The position numbers were made by a program, and so were the translations under genes. A stretch of DNA of 64,000 nucleotides. Source: Aotearoamyces nothofagi. Taxonomy: Eukaryota > Ascomycota > Leotiomycetes > Leotiales > Tympanidaceae. The stretch lies in assembly GCA_015345905.1 (NCBI GenBank), contig JADDTR010000001.1, positions 1,178,001-1,242,000 of the forward strand. The letters are read 5' to 3'. The notes under the pieces are model-generated. The model saw nothing but the letters and a program-made list of their open reading frames with translations, was not told the origin of the DNA and ran no database searches. The first letter of the stretch is position 1. The number at the start of each line of letters is the position of its first letter. Shown in pieces: positions 32,986 to 45,338 of the stretch.

Positions 32986-35967
32986 ATGGAGTGGCATCCA
33001 GAGGAAGAGCCGCTGAGGCAATTATCGAGCTGGCTTAGGGATTCGCTCAGTGGCCACAACAAGACCGCTCAGAAGCATGCGGAGATTGTACGCTCTTTCC
33101 AGTCCTCATACGTCCTGTGCTCTAGTCAATTGCGTTCTCTTGAATGCTAAGCTGACACATGCTAATCTCATTTCTAGATGCTCGCGCAAGCAAAGTCTAC
33201 ACCTACCATCAACAACTACCTCACGTATCTCTTCTCCAACGCGCAAGTTCCGCCCGGACTGTCCTATACTGTAGAGGAATATCATGCTGTCAGATCTGCT
33301 GCAGCGGTTATGCTCAAAAATAATATCAAGACCGGATACAAATCGATACCAGAATCTAGCCTGGATCTCATCCGATTATCGGTGCCTCTTGTACTCCAAG
33401 ACAAGAATCCCCAAATTCGTAGTTATGCTGGGAACGTCATCACCGAGATCGTAAGCAAGGGCGGGATCTTTTCCTGGCCACAGCTTTTGGAAGATCTTTT
33501 AGCACTTGTGGAAAATGCAGGAGGCATTACCACTCAAGAAGCACAAGAGGGTGCAATGGCTGCACTGTCTAAAGTTTGTGAGGACAACAGGCGGCTCCTC
33601 GACAGGGATTACCAAGGCCAGCGACCTCTTAATTTCCTGATCCCCAGGCTCATTGAGTTCACTACAAGTCCGGTCCCGAAGGTTCGATCACTGGCTTTAG
33701 CCAGCGTTAATATTTTTATACCACAAAAGCCACAAGCCCTACTGGTCAATCTCGACCTCTTGTTATCCCATCTGTTCCAGCTTGCAAATGACCCCATCCC
33801 AGATGTACGTCGGCAGGTCTGCCGCGCATTTGTCCAGATTGTGGAGGTCCGCCCTGACAAGATTCAGCCGCATATTGCCGGATTAGTTGACTACATCATT
33901 TCTCAACAGCAAAAGGTTGAAGAGGAAGATCTTGCATGCGATGCTGCAGAATTTTGGCTCAGCGTTGGAGAGCACAATGCACTCTGGCGGTCTCTAGGGC
34001 CGTATCTTAACAAGATTATCCCAGTCCTTCTGGACAGTATGGTTTACAGCGAGGAAGACATTGCTGTGCTCGAAGGTGGCGAAGATGATGCAGACGAAGA
34101 GGATCGAGCTGAGGATATCAAACCTAAATTTGCAAAAGCAAAGGGTGCTAGGAACTTCACCAATGGAGAGGGGGACGGCGAGGCAGATGAGAATGGCGGA
34201 GCCTATTCCAAGATATCTGGTGATGATGACGACCTCGACGAGGGCGAAATTGAGGAGTCCGACGATGATGATGAAGACGGCAACCCTGAGGATCAGTGGA
34301 ATCTACGCAAGTGCTCAGCAGCAGCCCTTGATGTCTTCGCAAATGATTTCCGGGGTCCAGTTTTTGACACTATCCTTCCGTATCTGATGAAGAATCTTCG
34401 ACATGAGGAGTGGCCTCATCGAGAGGCTGCTGTCCTCGCACTGGGCGCAGTGGCAGAGGGATGTATTGAGGTTGTGACACCTCATCTGCCTGAACTGGTA
34501 CCATATTTAATTAGCCTGCTAGATGATCCTGAGCCACTTGTTCGTCAGATCACTTGCTGGACCCTTGGCCGATATTCTGCTTGGGGAGTTGCACTGACTG
34601 ACCCTGGCGATCGATCGCGTTATTTTGTTCCCATGATGGAGGGACTTCTCACTAAGATGCTGGACCGTAACAAGAGGGTTCAGGAAGCTGGAGCTTCAGC
34701 ATTTGCACATCTTGAAGAAAGATCTGCCCAGCAACTCACTCCCTACTGTGAGCCGATCATTCGCCAGTTCGTACGATGTTTTGAGAAGTATAAGGACAAG
34801 AATATGTTCATACTCTACGACTGCGTGCAGACACTCGCAGAATATGTCGGACCAAATCTCGCGACTCCCGATCTCATCGCTTTATTGATGCCAGCTCTCA
34901 TTAATCGATGGCAGAAGGTCTCTGACCAATCCCGAGAGCTATTCCCACTACTCGAGTGCCTCTCCTACGTTGCAACCGCTCTAGGGCCTGCTTTTGCCCA
35001 ATTTGCACCCCCTATATTCTCAAGGTGCATCAAGATCATCCATCAGAATCTGGAAGACTCTATCGTGGCTATCAACAGTCCAATTTTAGAAACGCCTGAT
35101 AAAGACTTTCTCGTAACGAGCTTGGACCTTTTGAGTGCTATTATACAGGTCCTCGGCGAACAAAAGTCCGCAGAACTCGTATCCGGCTCACAGCCAGGGT
35201 TCTTTGAGCTGCTAACTTTCTGTATGCAAGACCCCAGCAACGATGTCCGCCAATCAGCTTACGCTTTGCTTGGCGACTGTGCCAAATGTGTCTTCCCTCA
35301 GCTGCAACCATTCCTCCCTAGTATCTTACCCATCTTGATCAAACAGCTAGATCTTAGGGTTGTTATAGATGATATGATCGAGAATGGGTTCAGCGTTGTG
35401 AACAATGGCTGTTGGTCAGCTGGTGAGATCGCCGTCCAGCATGGCAAGGGCATGGCCCCTTATGTCGAAGAATTGTTCAAGCGTCTTCTAGATATTTTGG
35501 GCGATCCTGATGTGCCGCCATCAGTCAATGAGAATGCTGGCATTGCACTTGGCCGCCTTGGACTAGAGAACTCGGAGGCTATGGCGCCGCATCTCGCTAT
35601 GTTTGCAACTCAATTCCTGAATTCGATGGATAAAGTCGAGGACACTGATGAAAAAGCTTCCGCCTTCACAGGGTTCACATTAATCGTTGGACGGAACCCA
35701 GAGGCAATGGAGAGTGTTCTTGCGCACTTCTTTACAGCTATTGCTCGTTTCACCTACGATTTTACAGCAATGACAGCGCAGAAGGGAGAGCTGAAGGCAC
35801 TATTTTCGCAGGTAGCTCACATCCTCCCCTGGAGCAATGTTCTCCGACTGACAGATGCAAAATAGGCTCTATTAGCATATAAGGCACTAATTCCAGACTT
35901 CGACGCATTTCTACAACAGCTCCCCTCAGCCGATCAACAGGCATTACGAAATACTTACAACTTGTAA
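32986..35967 (+). CDS. KAP104: Transportin/karyopherin beta-2 (Kap104, importin)
   Basis: Three exons: 32986-33087, 33178-35811 and 35866-35967, giving 945 aa. It starts MEWHPEEEPLRQLSSWL and continues with HEAT repeats (AQAKSTPTINNYLTYLF, AAAVMLKNNIKTGY). The acidic loop that releases cargo is clear near residues 350-400 (DDDDLDEGEIEESDDDDED), followed by NPEDQWNLRKCSAAALDV. Kap104 imports PY-NLS proteins, mainly mRNA-binding proteins, into the nucleus; Ran-GTP binding to the N-terminal repeats dissociates cargo. The simple reading frame stops at 35865, but removing a 54-nt intron (35812-35865) gives the family-like ending YKALIPDFDAFLQQLP to RNTYNL. I therefore place the stop at 35967. Confidence 0.92.
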
Positions 35968-38900
35968 ATAGAAAGGTCTTTCGGGATACATCACAAGGCG
36001 CAATGTTGGGCGGGTTGGGGCTTAACGCAACCGCTTTTGCATTTACGAAGGTATGACTTGGGAAAGGGAAGAGAAAAGAGTTGAGCGATTGCATTTTAAA
36101 GCGCCCACAAAGCAATGCGGTCTATGTACAGACGTTTATATTTTAGACAACAAGGCAGGCGCGCTTCTTATACGCAGAGGGCTTCCAGTTGACATGCTGT
36201 GGCGTTGGCATCAATCAGCGTTGTGTTTTGCAGGATGGCCACGATGAAATGTATCCCGCGGGGGGAACACTTTGTAGTGTCGTAAAGGCGGAGGAATCTT
36301 AGGGGGTCCCCAATTGGCATCAAAGGGGTTTCATGTCCTTATTCTTAGATAGAAAGTAGATAGAATAAGCAGCTCGAATTTCCGCGGCCCCTCCCCCTTC
36401 CGAGGTGACTTGGGCAAGGAGATCTTGGATGGTGTTGTCTACTGTTGTCTACTGTTGTCTAACTGAGGCCGTTGCGGTGGTCAATTCTCTCGGCGTAGAA
36501 TTGCACGGGCCTGCACGGGCCTCGGGCCTCTGGAGATGAGGTGTCAAGTCAGTCACGTTGCACATGACCACCTGACGGGAAAGCACGTGCCTTGTGGCTG
36601 TACAGAACGATGCAGAGTAGATGGCGCAGGGGGGCTATTTTTAGAAAAAGGGATCTCATCACGTCACGCCGGAGCAAGTGGAAGCTAGCTCGGCATAGCC
36701 TAAGGGGCCTGCCTACATTAGGAAGGCAGGCAGGGCCAGAACAGCCCGGGTCAGGCAATGCAAGGCGTGCAGTGCATCCCCCAAGCATTGCCCAGGCACA
36801 CGCTGTAGGAACCGCAATATAAAGTGCAGTGGCAGTGGCAGTGGCAGTGCAGCGTGCACTGTCAGCTACACGCGACGCTTATGGCAGCTTCTCAGTCTTT
36901 GTCAGTCTTCCTCGGCGCCATGTTGGGCCGGGTGCGTTGCGGGGTCGCGTTTCACCACTGGTTGATCTCCTTCCTTGGACAATGCAGTAACAATACCTCC
37001 GAGGACGATCTGTCCATGGTACAGGTACTATACACTGCTCGTTACATTGCTCGCACGTAGTAACTAAGCTTCCTCTGTACACTCTCTGCATACATATGGA
37101 CCACACCGGCTGTACTGTATGTATAGACACGCCCCCAAGCTTGACCAGTGCTCGGTGTTGGCACATTCAGGCTTCATTGAAGGCTGGTGAAGCACTGGGG
37201 AGCCTGGCAAAGGCTGCGAGCTAGCACTCATTATCCTGGGAGTGGGTACGTATCTACTCCGAACGCCGTACTGTACGGTACGGTATGTACAGGTCGTCGC
37301 TGGTCCCCTTTTGCACGGCCTGTTGTTGGATACATGGACCGTCCAAGTACATCTGACAGCTGGTAGGGCCGCAGAAGTGTATGTATGATACGTATCCCCT
37401 TTAGGCTCGCGGATCCGTCGTCCGCGGCAAGTAGGAGCTACGTAGGAGGTCTGCCTGGCTGCCTTCCCTTCTGCATCTCCCAGGTTGCAAGTACAGTAAG
37501 TATAGTATAGCGACCTCCGCTCTCTCACTTTATTTTGCTGGTGTACAAGGTACTTGGTCCATAACGGCTTGCTCGCCGCCAGAACTGCCAGGATGACGTG
37601 TTATCTGGCCTGCCGGGAATTGGCACGGGAGTGTCGGGGTCAGCTCTGGAATGGCCATGTCAAACTGGACCAGGGCATCTCGGGTTGAGCTGCGCAAATC
37701 TAAAGAATGTATGTGAAATAACGGGAGATCGGAAAACGGAAAGACCAGAGACAAAGAGATTGCATGCCTGTCTTGTCTTGTGTACATGATGGTGATTCAC
37801 CCGCCTTACCTGACCCTGTGGACTTCGTCCCTCAGCAGGTCGACGGTCCCGGTTGTAACGAACCATCGAGCGGCCCTTCGGCTATTCCATCAATCCTGTC
37901 AGTCCTATTTAGGTATCTATCAATCCTAGGTGAAGTATCTCCGTCGTAGCTGGCGTATGCGTTTGCCCAAAATAGCCGTAGCCCAAGGATGCGTACGGTA
38001 GATGTTGGCCTACGTTTCGAGTTTCGAGGTTCGAAGTTTGCTGCTCGATCTTCGGTGCTTGCTGTTTGCTGTTTGCTGTTTGCTGTTTTAGTGTTTGACT
38101 CGCTCCATGCACAATGGCTTTTCTCTGTCAGACTTTCACACTTCCACACGTCCACAACGCTACCCACCGTACAGTATGTTATGGTATGATATATCTAACC
38201 TAGGTACGGTACTCTAGCTGCCACGCTGCGGCCCTAGGCTCCATAGCACTCGGACGTCTTCGGATCCTTGTCTCCGGCTCCCGGCAGCACGGCCAGTTAT
38301 GTTTTCGACGCCTGACTTATTCAGGTCATCGTCGCGATGTGTTATGTACCATACAAAAAGTAGTACGATTATAGGGTTGCAGCGTTGCAGCGTTAAACGG
38401 TTATACGGTTATACGGTAGTACGGTTGTACGGGCTGTGACTTGCTACGCGGTTGTAGGGGAGTGGTACAGCGGACCGCGGCACAGCTCAAACGTAGGTAT
38501 TAATGTGGGTAACAGGCGTCATTCTCACCCCATCTTTTTCTACTGCCAAGCCAGGAGTCTCCAACAAAGAGAGAGAGACACCCGTGACAACTGACAGCCC
38601 GCTCGACGGACAAGACCCTGAAACGCTGGCACAGGACATATTTTCGGGGTAGAACAAGACCTCTTTCTACTGAGCTACTGTTGCTGCGGCATAAACGCAT
38701 CTGTCGTCCTGGTGCATCTGGATACTTGGCATGCTCACTCTCTTTTGTTTTATTTTACGTATGCGTCAAGAGAAAGGCCCGTTTCTGACCAACTCTGCAT
38801 CTTGCGTCTATATTGCTCTCGCTGCTGCTGCTGCTGCTGCTGTACAGGATATCTGCACATGTTGCCCTCGGCGAGAGCAAGATTCGTGAGCGGAGTGATG

Positions 38901-40140
38901 GAAGATCCAATGCCAAGAAGGAAGACCCAAGGGTTCGTTTTGCGATCTTCATGCCTCACTACTCATGTACAGACTCGTATGAAGCCCTATCTTAGAACCC
39001 AGCGGAGACGCACTAAAGCCAGATCTGAAATACTAGGGAAAGTCCTCAGCGCCAGCGACATACTATACTGGATACGTTATTCCGAGTTCGGCATAAATCT
39101 TCAGCTGAGACCCCATTCCAGCGTCTCGTGTCTTGTGACTTCGTGCTGCTTTTTTTTATACAGCACAAAACTAACATGGGAGTGCGGCATGCCAAGGGCT
39201 CAGGCTTGGCAGCGTCAACTTGACTCTCGCTCCTGGTTACTCGGGCCGCGTCGAGCCGGGTGTTGCAGGTAAGTCGGTAACAGGTGCGCGCACTAGACAC
39301 GGCATTTTATATTTGATAGGGTGTATAGGAAGTAGAGCATCCTCGTCTCATGCTACGTTGTATTCGTTTATGCGTCCGGAGTGCGAAGGAAGGCAAGAAG
39401 AGCATCTGCCCAGCAAGGTTGCGTGGGAGACGCAACAGCCGGCCAGCAAACGGCCTTCTAGAAAACAACGAGACGCTAATTATAGGGATTGCGCACCAGC
39501 TCTACTGTAGTCAGATGCCGAGAACTGAAACCACCATTCGGTATAAGGCTGTCTGTCGATCTCAGCAGATGAGATGAGGCTGTCCGCGATCAAGATTCGC
39601 CGCGCTGTGCTCACTGAGCAAGATCAGGCGGTCAGCCTGCCGCCACTCCACCATCGCGCCAAGAGGCCCGGAATGACAGGTTGACAGTCATCGTCGGCGT
39701 GCGCAACGACGACGACAGCGAGGTAAGCGGCTGTAAGCGGCTGTGAGCGGCGAGCAGTGCTGCTCAAGGGATCAAGGCCATAGCTATAACCAGAACTACG
39801 ACCATGCCAAGGTGCATACTGTAGGCATCGGCTTGCTATTCGGTACAGTATAGCCGGGCATTGACTCTGTTCAGAGATCGTGGGCATGGAGTCGCAACAG
39901 CGAGAAGGACAGATTCACAGCAGAGCAGGACAGGAATAGCGGATGGCCCAGGAGGTTCTCGTCTTTTCATCGTGGGAATCCAAGCCGGCATGCACTCCAG
40001 TACAGTTGCTAAGCTTGCTGGCGCACCGCCTCCTTCTGGCAGAAGACAGGCCAAGACAGACACGCCTTACGGTGCCTGCTCGGGTAAGCCGGCGCTGCCG
40101 TCGAGCAGTCCTTGCTGCCATGGACCGGACTTTACGTACT

Positions 40141-40177
40141 GGGCACGGGGCACGGGGCACGGGGCACGGAGCACGGG
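40141..40177 (+). repeat. Tandem repeat (CACGGGG)n with G-quadruplex pattern
   Basis: About five copies of a 7-nt unit. Four or more runs of at least three G are separated by CAC, a canonical G-quadruplex pattern on the plus strand. Confidence 0.85.
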
Positions 40178-40299
40178 TTTACAGGCTCGGACTTCGGTTT
40201 ATCAGGCCGCCGAGAGGGACAGGGCAAAGGCGAGTCGGCTTCCGGTCTGCTCTGCCCGTACTGCGCAGGATCAGGACGCGGTATTGTATTGTGGTGTTG

Positions 40300-40300
<1 letters not shown>

Positions 40301-40363
<63 letters not shown>

Positions 40364-40408
40364 CATACACATACATACACATACATACATATATACATAT
40401 GTACACAT
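40301..40408. repeat. Hexanucleotide microsatellite (ACATAT)n
   Basis: The first 62 bases (40301-40362) are perfect; the remainder decays into ACAC/ACATAC variants. It is an AT-rich island in a GC-rich region. Confidence 0.95.
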
Positions 40409-40572
40409 GAGTCCCTGAGCCCTGGACTGCTTACTGTACTGTGCTGTATTAGCACCCGCGCGCTGCCACGGCCAATTCGTATCCCGCTGGAAGGGAAGTG
40501 CCTGCCCTACAAGATGCGCCCGCCTGCTGCCCTACGGCGCCACGCAGGGTCGGCCTGAGGGCTGGGACGGCC

Positions 40573-40616
40573 AAGCCATCGATGAAGCCGTCGATGAAGC
40601 CGTCGATGGAGCCATG
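40573..40616. repeat. 12-nt minisatellite, unit GTCGATGAAGCC
   Basis: About three and a half copies with single-base differences at the ends. Confidence 0.85.
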
Positions 40617-41536
40617 AGTCTAAAACAACTGCGATGTGTTTAACCTTTTGCACTATCCGCTCTATGTGCAGCCATTCGTGCCACCCCCTGCTAGGAGGGC
40701 TTGGCACACCGCTGCGCCGTTTGATGGCTGCGGGTTCCGATTAAGGTACGGTGGGCACAGGCGGGCACAGGCGGGCACCTGTACTCCGTACTTCGTACAG
40801 ACGCACGGCCGTTGCTCGAGGGTTGGGAAGTTGGGAACATGGGATATCTGGCTTTGTACAGTACGGCAATGCTGCACCGCATGGACTGGGCTGTACTGTA
40901 CGGTGCTGTGAACAGCACTTGCTATCGGCCCCGCCCGAGACACCGAAACATCGCCTTTCCAGGCCGGCGGACTCGCAGCGCTACGGCGACGGGGTCTTCG
41001 GCCACGGTGGGTGGGCTAAGGGATATGCTTACCTGGCCGTAATTGCTGGATTTGCATTTGCTATTTGCTGTACTAGATCTGCCCTGGCCTGCCCTGCCCT
41101 GGCGTCTACACCTCTGCCGGCTTGCGGTGTCTGTGTCGCGGAAGTCGAGTTGGGTGACAGCTTGCAGGCCGCCTCCCAAGCAGCGTGCGCAGAGCCCGAG
41201 ATCGCGGACAGTTAAGGGCCCTCGACTTGTAAAAATCACCGGCAACCCGAATGGCACTGTCCGTACCATACTCCGCACACACCTCGATGCTCGACGGAGG
41301 TAAGTATAACCTCAAGAGCAAAAGCTTGGCACGGTTTAGGCCCCGTCTCCTCTGCACAGATTGGTCTCGCTCGCGCTACATGGTTAAGCTCATCCATGTC
41401 GCCCACCCCACCCATGCTCGCATCATCTGTCAGGCCTCCGGGCGTCAGGTCATCCTGCCCTGCCCTGCCCTTCCGTCGCAGTAATGAGGGACGGCAGCAA
41501 TTACTGTAGTAGCGGGCCCCCTTGTCCTGTGCGGCA

Positions 41537-41574
41537 CTGGACGAACTGGACGAACTGGACGAGCTGGACGAGCT
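41537..41574. repeat. 9-nt minisatellite, unit CTGGACGAA/CTGGACGAG
   Basis: Four copies; the last two carry an A-to-G change, so the array shows ordered internal variants. Confidence 0.85.
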
Positions 41575-42151
41575 GTCCCGTGCAGCGCTGGCAGTACGCA
41601 CCGTGAATGCCACTGCACATCTTCCACTGCGCGCCCTCGTGCCCGACTCGAATCTGTCCGAGTCTCCGAGTCGCCGAATGGCCGTGCCCATTGCCGTTCC
41701 TGTACAGTGCGCTGCAGCTCTCCTGGACTGAACGGGAGGTCAGGTCACGGCGAGGAAGGAAATCCAAAAATACACGCGCACCCCTGAGACGAATGGGATG
41801 GCGAGACAGCCAGGCGGCAGGCATACAGCCACGGTCGCAGCAGGTGAGTACCACTGCCCTCTCCAGCTGACTGCCTTCTCGCACGGAGCCCCGATTCTGG
41901 GCATCGCCGTTCGCGACTGCTGCAGCCGTGCAGTACATCACAGGTTGGTGACTGCAGCGGCGGATTATCGAGCAAGCATGAAATCACTCCGGCTATTTGA
42001 GAATTTGAGAATTGAGTTTTGAGATTCACTAAATTATCTACGGGATCCGACGGCGGCACGCAGCAGGGAGCATGAGCGTGGAGCGTGGAGCGTGGAGCAT
42101 GGGCCCACCAACATTGACATGCATCTCTTACCTGGTCGGGCGGACGAAAGC

Positions 42152-42184
42152 GGCAGGGCAGGGCAGGGCAGGGCAGGGCAGGGC
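42152..42184 (+). repeat. Pentanucleotide (GGGCA)n with G-quadruplex pattern
   Basis: Six GGG runs are spaced by CA, a canonical quadruplex pattern. The same unit recurs at about 42766-42785, and in reverse complement (TGCCC) at about 41088-41103 and 41455-41471. Confidence 0.9.
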
Positions 42185-44121
42185 TCGCACCAGTTCGCGC
42201 AACGCTTCCTCACAGCTGCAGAGCAAGTACAGTAGGTACAGTAAGTACTGTGCACAGCCGGCCCGCCATCTTACCTTACTCGCCTCACATGGCGCATCTA
42301 CAGCACCGTGCCTATGGACAGTCCCTTACTACAGTAGGTATGCGCCCGGCGCACTGCTACTCGGAGTGCAAGGCCCAGGAGCCGACTGCCCTATGAGACG
42401 CAGTTGAAAACCGGGGACGGTTCAGCACAAAGCTTCCAAGCGCATGGAAGGTGAGCGATCGGTGGCCCGAGTATCCAGACGCTGTACGGAACACGGAGCT
42501 CTGGACCCAGCAAATGCTTGAACCGTGTCCAGGGACTTACAGCAGCTAGGCGTCGTCTAGTCCGGCATTCCAGTTGATCAAAAACAGGCCGAACGCAAGC
42601 TACAGCTCTCAGGACGAAACAGGACGGCTGGACGGGTGAAGAATGGATGGCACGGTGGTCCAGCACGCTCGTCCATCAGGATTCTCCACCAGTAAACGGA
42701 CGGCGTAGAAAGCAACAGAACTAGATATGGCTGCTGGAGCAGGAGTAGCGACAGAGCAGAGCTTGGCAGGGCAGGGCAGGGCAAGAATAAGGAAGCAGGA
42801 AGAAGGAAGAAGGAAGAAGGAATAAGGATGCTGGGCCCGTTGGCTACTGAGGTGCTGCTAATCCGACCCAGGGAACAAATAGCGGGAAAGAAAGGCAAAA
42901 GCGCAAAAGGCGAGTCATCCGTCCGTCATTCCACCGCCAAGGCGATGCTGAGTTGCTGCAGCTTTACTGGCCACCTCGCCAAGCACCCTTTTTTTCTCTT
43001 CTTCCTGCCGGTGATTATTTTTGGAGTCGTGCGTCGCGCTCCTGCAAGCGTGCTCGGTGCGACTCGCGACTGGTGGTGATGCGGTGTGCAGCAGCAGCCC
43101 ATCCGCCGCAAAAGAAAAGACCCTGATTATTTATATACTCTGGCTGCCCTGATTAGGAAGTTGCGGGAGAGGCTGCTGGAGCTTGCGGTATGGGAAAGAG
43201 GCAAGTCGGGATCTAAGGTTGTAGTGGGTGATCTTTACGAAGACGACTGCTCCGTAACGCTGTCCACGGTAGGCTGGCGCGCTCTCCCTCCTACCTTACT
43301 GTAGGCACCCTAGGCCGAGGGGGCCTTGCCCGTTAGGGGCCTTGCCTTGCTGTCGAGATGGGAACCCCGGGCTCCGCCGTGAGACCGGAGCCTCCCCTCA
43401 TGCCAGCATAGGCGACGGCAGCATCAGTTTGTCTCTCTCGCTCGCTCGCTCGCTCTCGCTCTGCGCCCCATGCCCAGCGGTAGCGCTTCTCGGTAGTCTT
43501 TTCGCACACAGGTTGAATCCCCTGCAGGATGCCATTTTTACCTCTTGGGAGGATACGGTACGGCCGTACGAGGGTCTTGAGGCCTGTGACAACTGGGGAT
43601 TGACACATGGTGGTGTAGCATCAAGCACAGCACTAGGCGCCGTCGGTGGTCGATACGATACGGCAGGCAGGCACAGAGGACGGTACAGCGGGTACAGCTT
43701 TACCTTGGGTGGGGAGGAGAAGCAGGCTATACTTGTAGATACGGTAGGCAGTAGGCAGTAGGCAGGCATGCATACCTTTAAGGGAGGCAGTAAATAGGGA
43801 CAGGCACCCAAGATAGGTCTGTACATACCTTATTCTTAGGTACCTTAGGTACCTTGGGGACAGTGACTACAGTGGCTACAGTGGCTACAGTGGCTCTCCC
43901 TCGCCTTGCCCTGCTAGGACTGCTAGGACTGCTGCTAGGTACTGCTGGCCGCTGGCCGCTGGCCGCTGACAGCGGGCTACTGGGCTCTGCCCACATCTGG
44001 CGCTGGCGACTCACGGCCAGCGCTCCAGCGGCCCTCTCTTCCGGGCACGGGCACCCTGTCGTGCCTGTCTACCTGCCACGGCGGCACACTCTACTCGGGG
44101 CAGCAGGCCAGGCAGGCGTGT

Positions 44122-44250
44122 GGGAGGGGTGGGAGTGGTGGGAGTGGTGGGAGTGGTGGTGGGAGTGGTAGTGGTAGTGGTAGTGGGCACTGGTAGGGTG
44201 GGCTGGTAGGGTAGGGCACTGGTAGGGTAGAGCACTGGTAGGGGAGAGCA
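44122..44250 (+). repeat. G-rich degenerate repeat (GTGGGA / GTAGTG / GGTAGGG units)
   Basis: About 130 bp composed of G-rich units, first GGGAGTGGT, then GTAGTG, then CACTGGTAGGGTAG. The first part satisfies a G-quadruplex pattern (GGG, GGGG, GGG, GGG with short loops). Confidence 0.85.
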
Positions 44251-44350
44251 CCACCGGGCGATATGGATCGGGGGTTATGCTGTAGGCACTGTCCTGGAGT
44301 GCACTGCACTGGACTGGACTGGACGGTACTACGGTAGGTGTTAGGTGGCA

Positions 44351-44417
44351 TGAGCCTGTGCCTGAGCCAGTGCCTGTGCCTGCGCCTGCGCCTGAGCCTG
44401 AGCCTGCCCGTGCCTGC
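44351..44417. repeat. Hexanucleotide repeat (GCCTGN)n
   Basis: About eleven units of the type GCCTGT, GCCTGA and GCCTGC in tandem. Confidence 0.85.
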
Positions 44418-44755
44418 TCGCTCCAGCAGGCCGACGCGCTCCTCACAGCATGGCTCGATGCCTGCGCAGAGGCCGCCTGCACCTGGCTGGCGTGCCTGAA
44501 GGCGCTGTGGCCCAGCGCCCAGCGCCCAGCGCCCGCTCCGTCACTCACTTGCTTGACTTCGCCGGCACCCGCTCGCTCTCACCTCACGGCCCCCCCAGAG
44601 CGTGCCCGGTGCCCGGTGCCCAGTGCCCAGTGCCCCCCCAGTGCCAACTTCTCGCTGCTCCCTCGCCCTCCCCTCTGCTCGCCCCCCCCGGCTCACCCGC
44701 CCGCAGCCAATTGCCAGCTGCCAATTGCCCATGTCCGCGGGCCCCCCCCCCTGCG

Positions 44756-44801
44756 CGCCCATGCCCATGCCCAAGCCCAAGCCCAAGCCCATGCCCAGAC
44801 C
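44756..44801. repeat. Hexanucleotide repeat (CCCAAG/CCCATG)n
   Basis: About seven units with two alternating forms; C-rich on the plus strand. Confidence 0.85.
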
Positions 44802-45061
44802 CACGCCAGCCTGGCTCGGTGCTTTTTGCTACTGTACTGTACTGTACTGCGCTGTACTGTATGATGCTGATGCAGATGCAGATGCAAAATGGCAAATGCA
44901 AAATCCAAATCAATCCACATTGCACATGCACACCTCGCATCTCAGGTCGGCAAGGTCCTGGCTGGCCGTAACCTAGGGCGCCGTACCTAAGGCCAGTACA
45001 GTACAGTACAGTACAGTCAGGAGGAGCCACCGCACCAACCCACTTGTTTTAAGGTAGGCCG

Positions 45062-45171
45062 TAGCGCAGCAGTAGCCGTCGCCGTCGCCGTAGCCGTAGC
45101 CGTAGCCGTAGCCGTAGCAGTGGCAGTGGCAGTAGCAGTAGCAGTGGCAGTAGCAGTCGCCGTAGCAGCGA
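45062..45171. repeat. Degenerate 6-nt array (GCCGTA / GCAGTG / GCAGTA)
   Basis: About 110 bp of hexamers. Blocks of GCCGTC, GCCGTA, GCAGTG and GCAGTA follow one another, and GCCGTA returns at the end. It is one of the longest arrays of the region. Confidence 0.9.
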
Positions 45172-45284
45172 GTAGGGCAGGGTGGGTAGGGGAGGGGAGG
45201 CGGTTCCGCAATCTACAGTCCGTCGGGCAAGGTGCAGCACCGTACCAAGTGTCGCTGCCTGCTGTAGCCAAGTACAGTACTGTT

Positions 45285-45338
45285 CTGTACTTGCTGTACC
45301 TACTGTACCTACTGTACCTACTGTACCTACTGTACTTG
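45285..45338. repeat. 9-nt minisatellite, unit CTGTACCTA
   Basis: About five copies flanked by CTGTACTTG variants. It belongs to the GTAC-rich stretch at 44.8-45.5 kb. Confidence 0.88.

Noticed and set aside
33178-35865. KAP104 ending at 35865 as read in the simple frame
   Set aside because: The family C-terminus appears only after removing the 54-nt intron, so the stop at 35865 is probably intronic.
39861-40418. 185-codon plus-strand frame ending in repeated His-Ile
   Set aside because: The repeating part is only the (ACATAT)n microsatellite; all frames on both strands are open there.
44069-44548. 159-codon minus-strand frame, and other frames of 100-190 codons in 36-46.6 kb
   Set aside because: They translate GC-rich repeats into low-complexity peptides, overlap one another on both strands and show no recognised domain.
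45062-45338. CRISPR-like or telomere-like array
   Set aside because: Units are contiguous with no spacers, units differ from TTAGGG, and the organism is a fungus.
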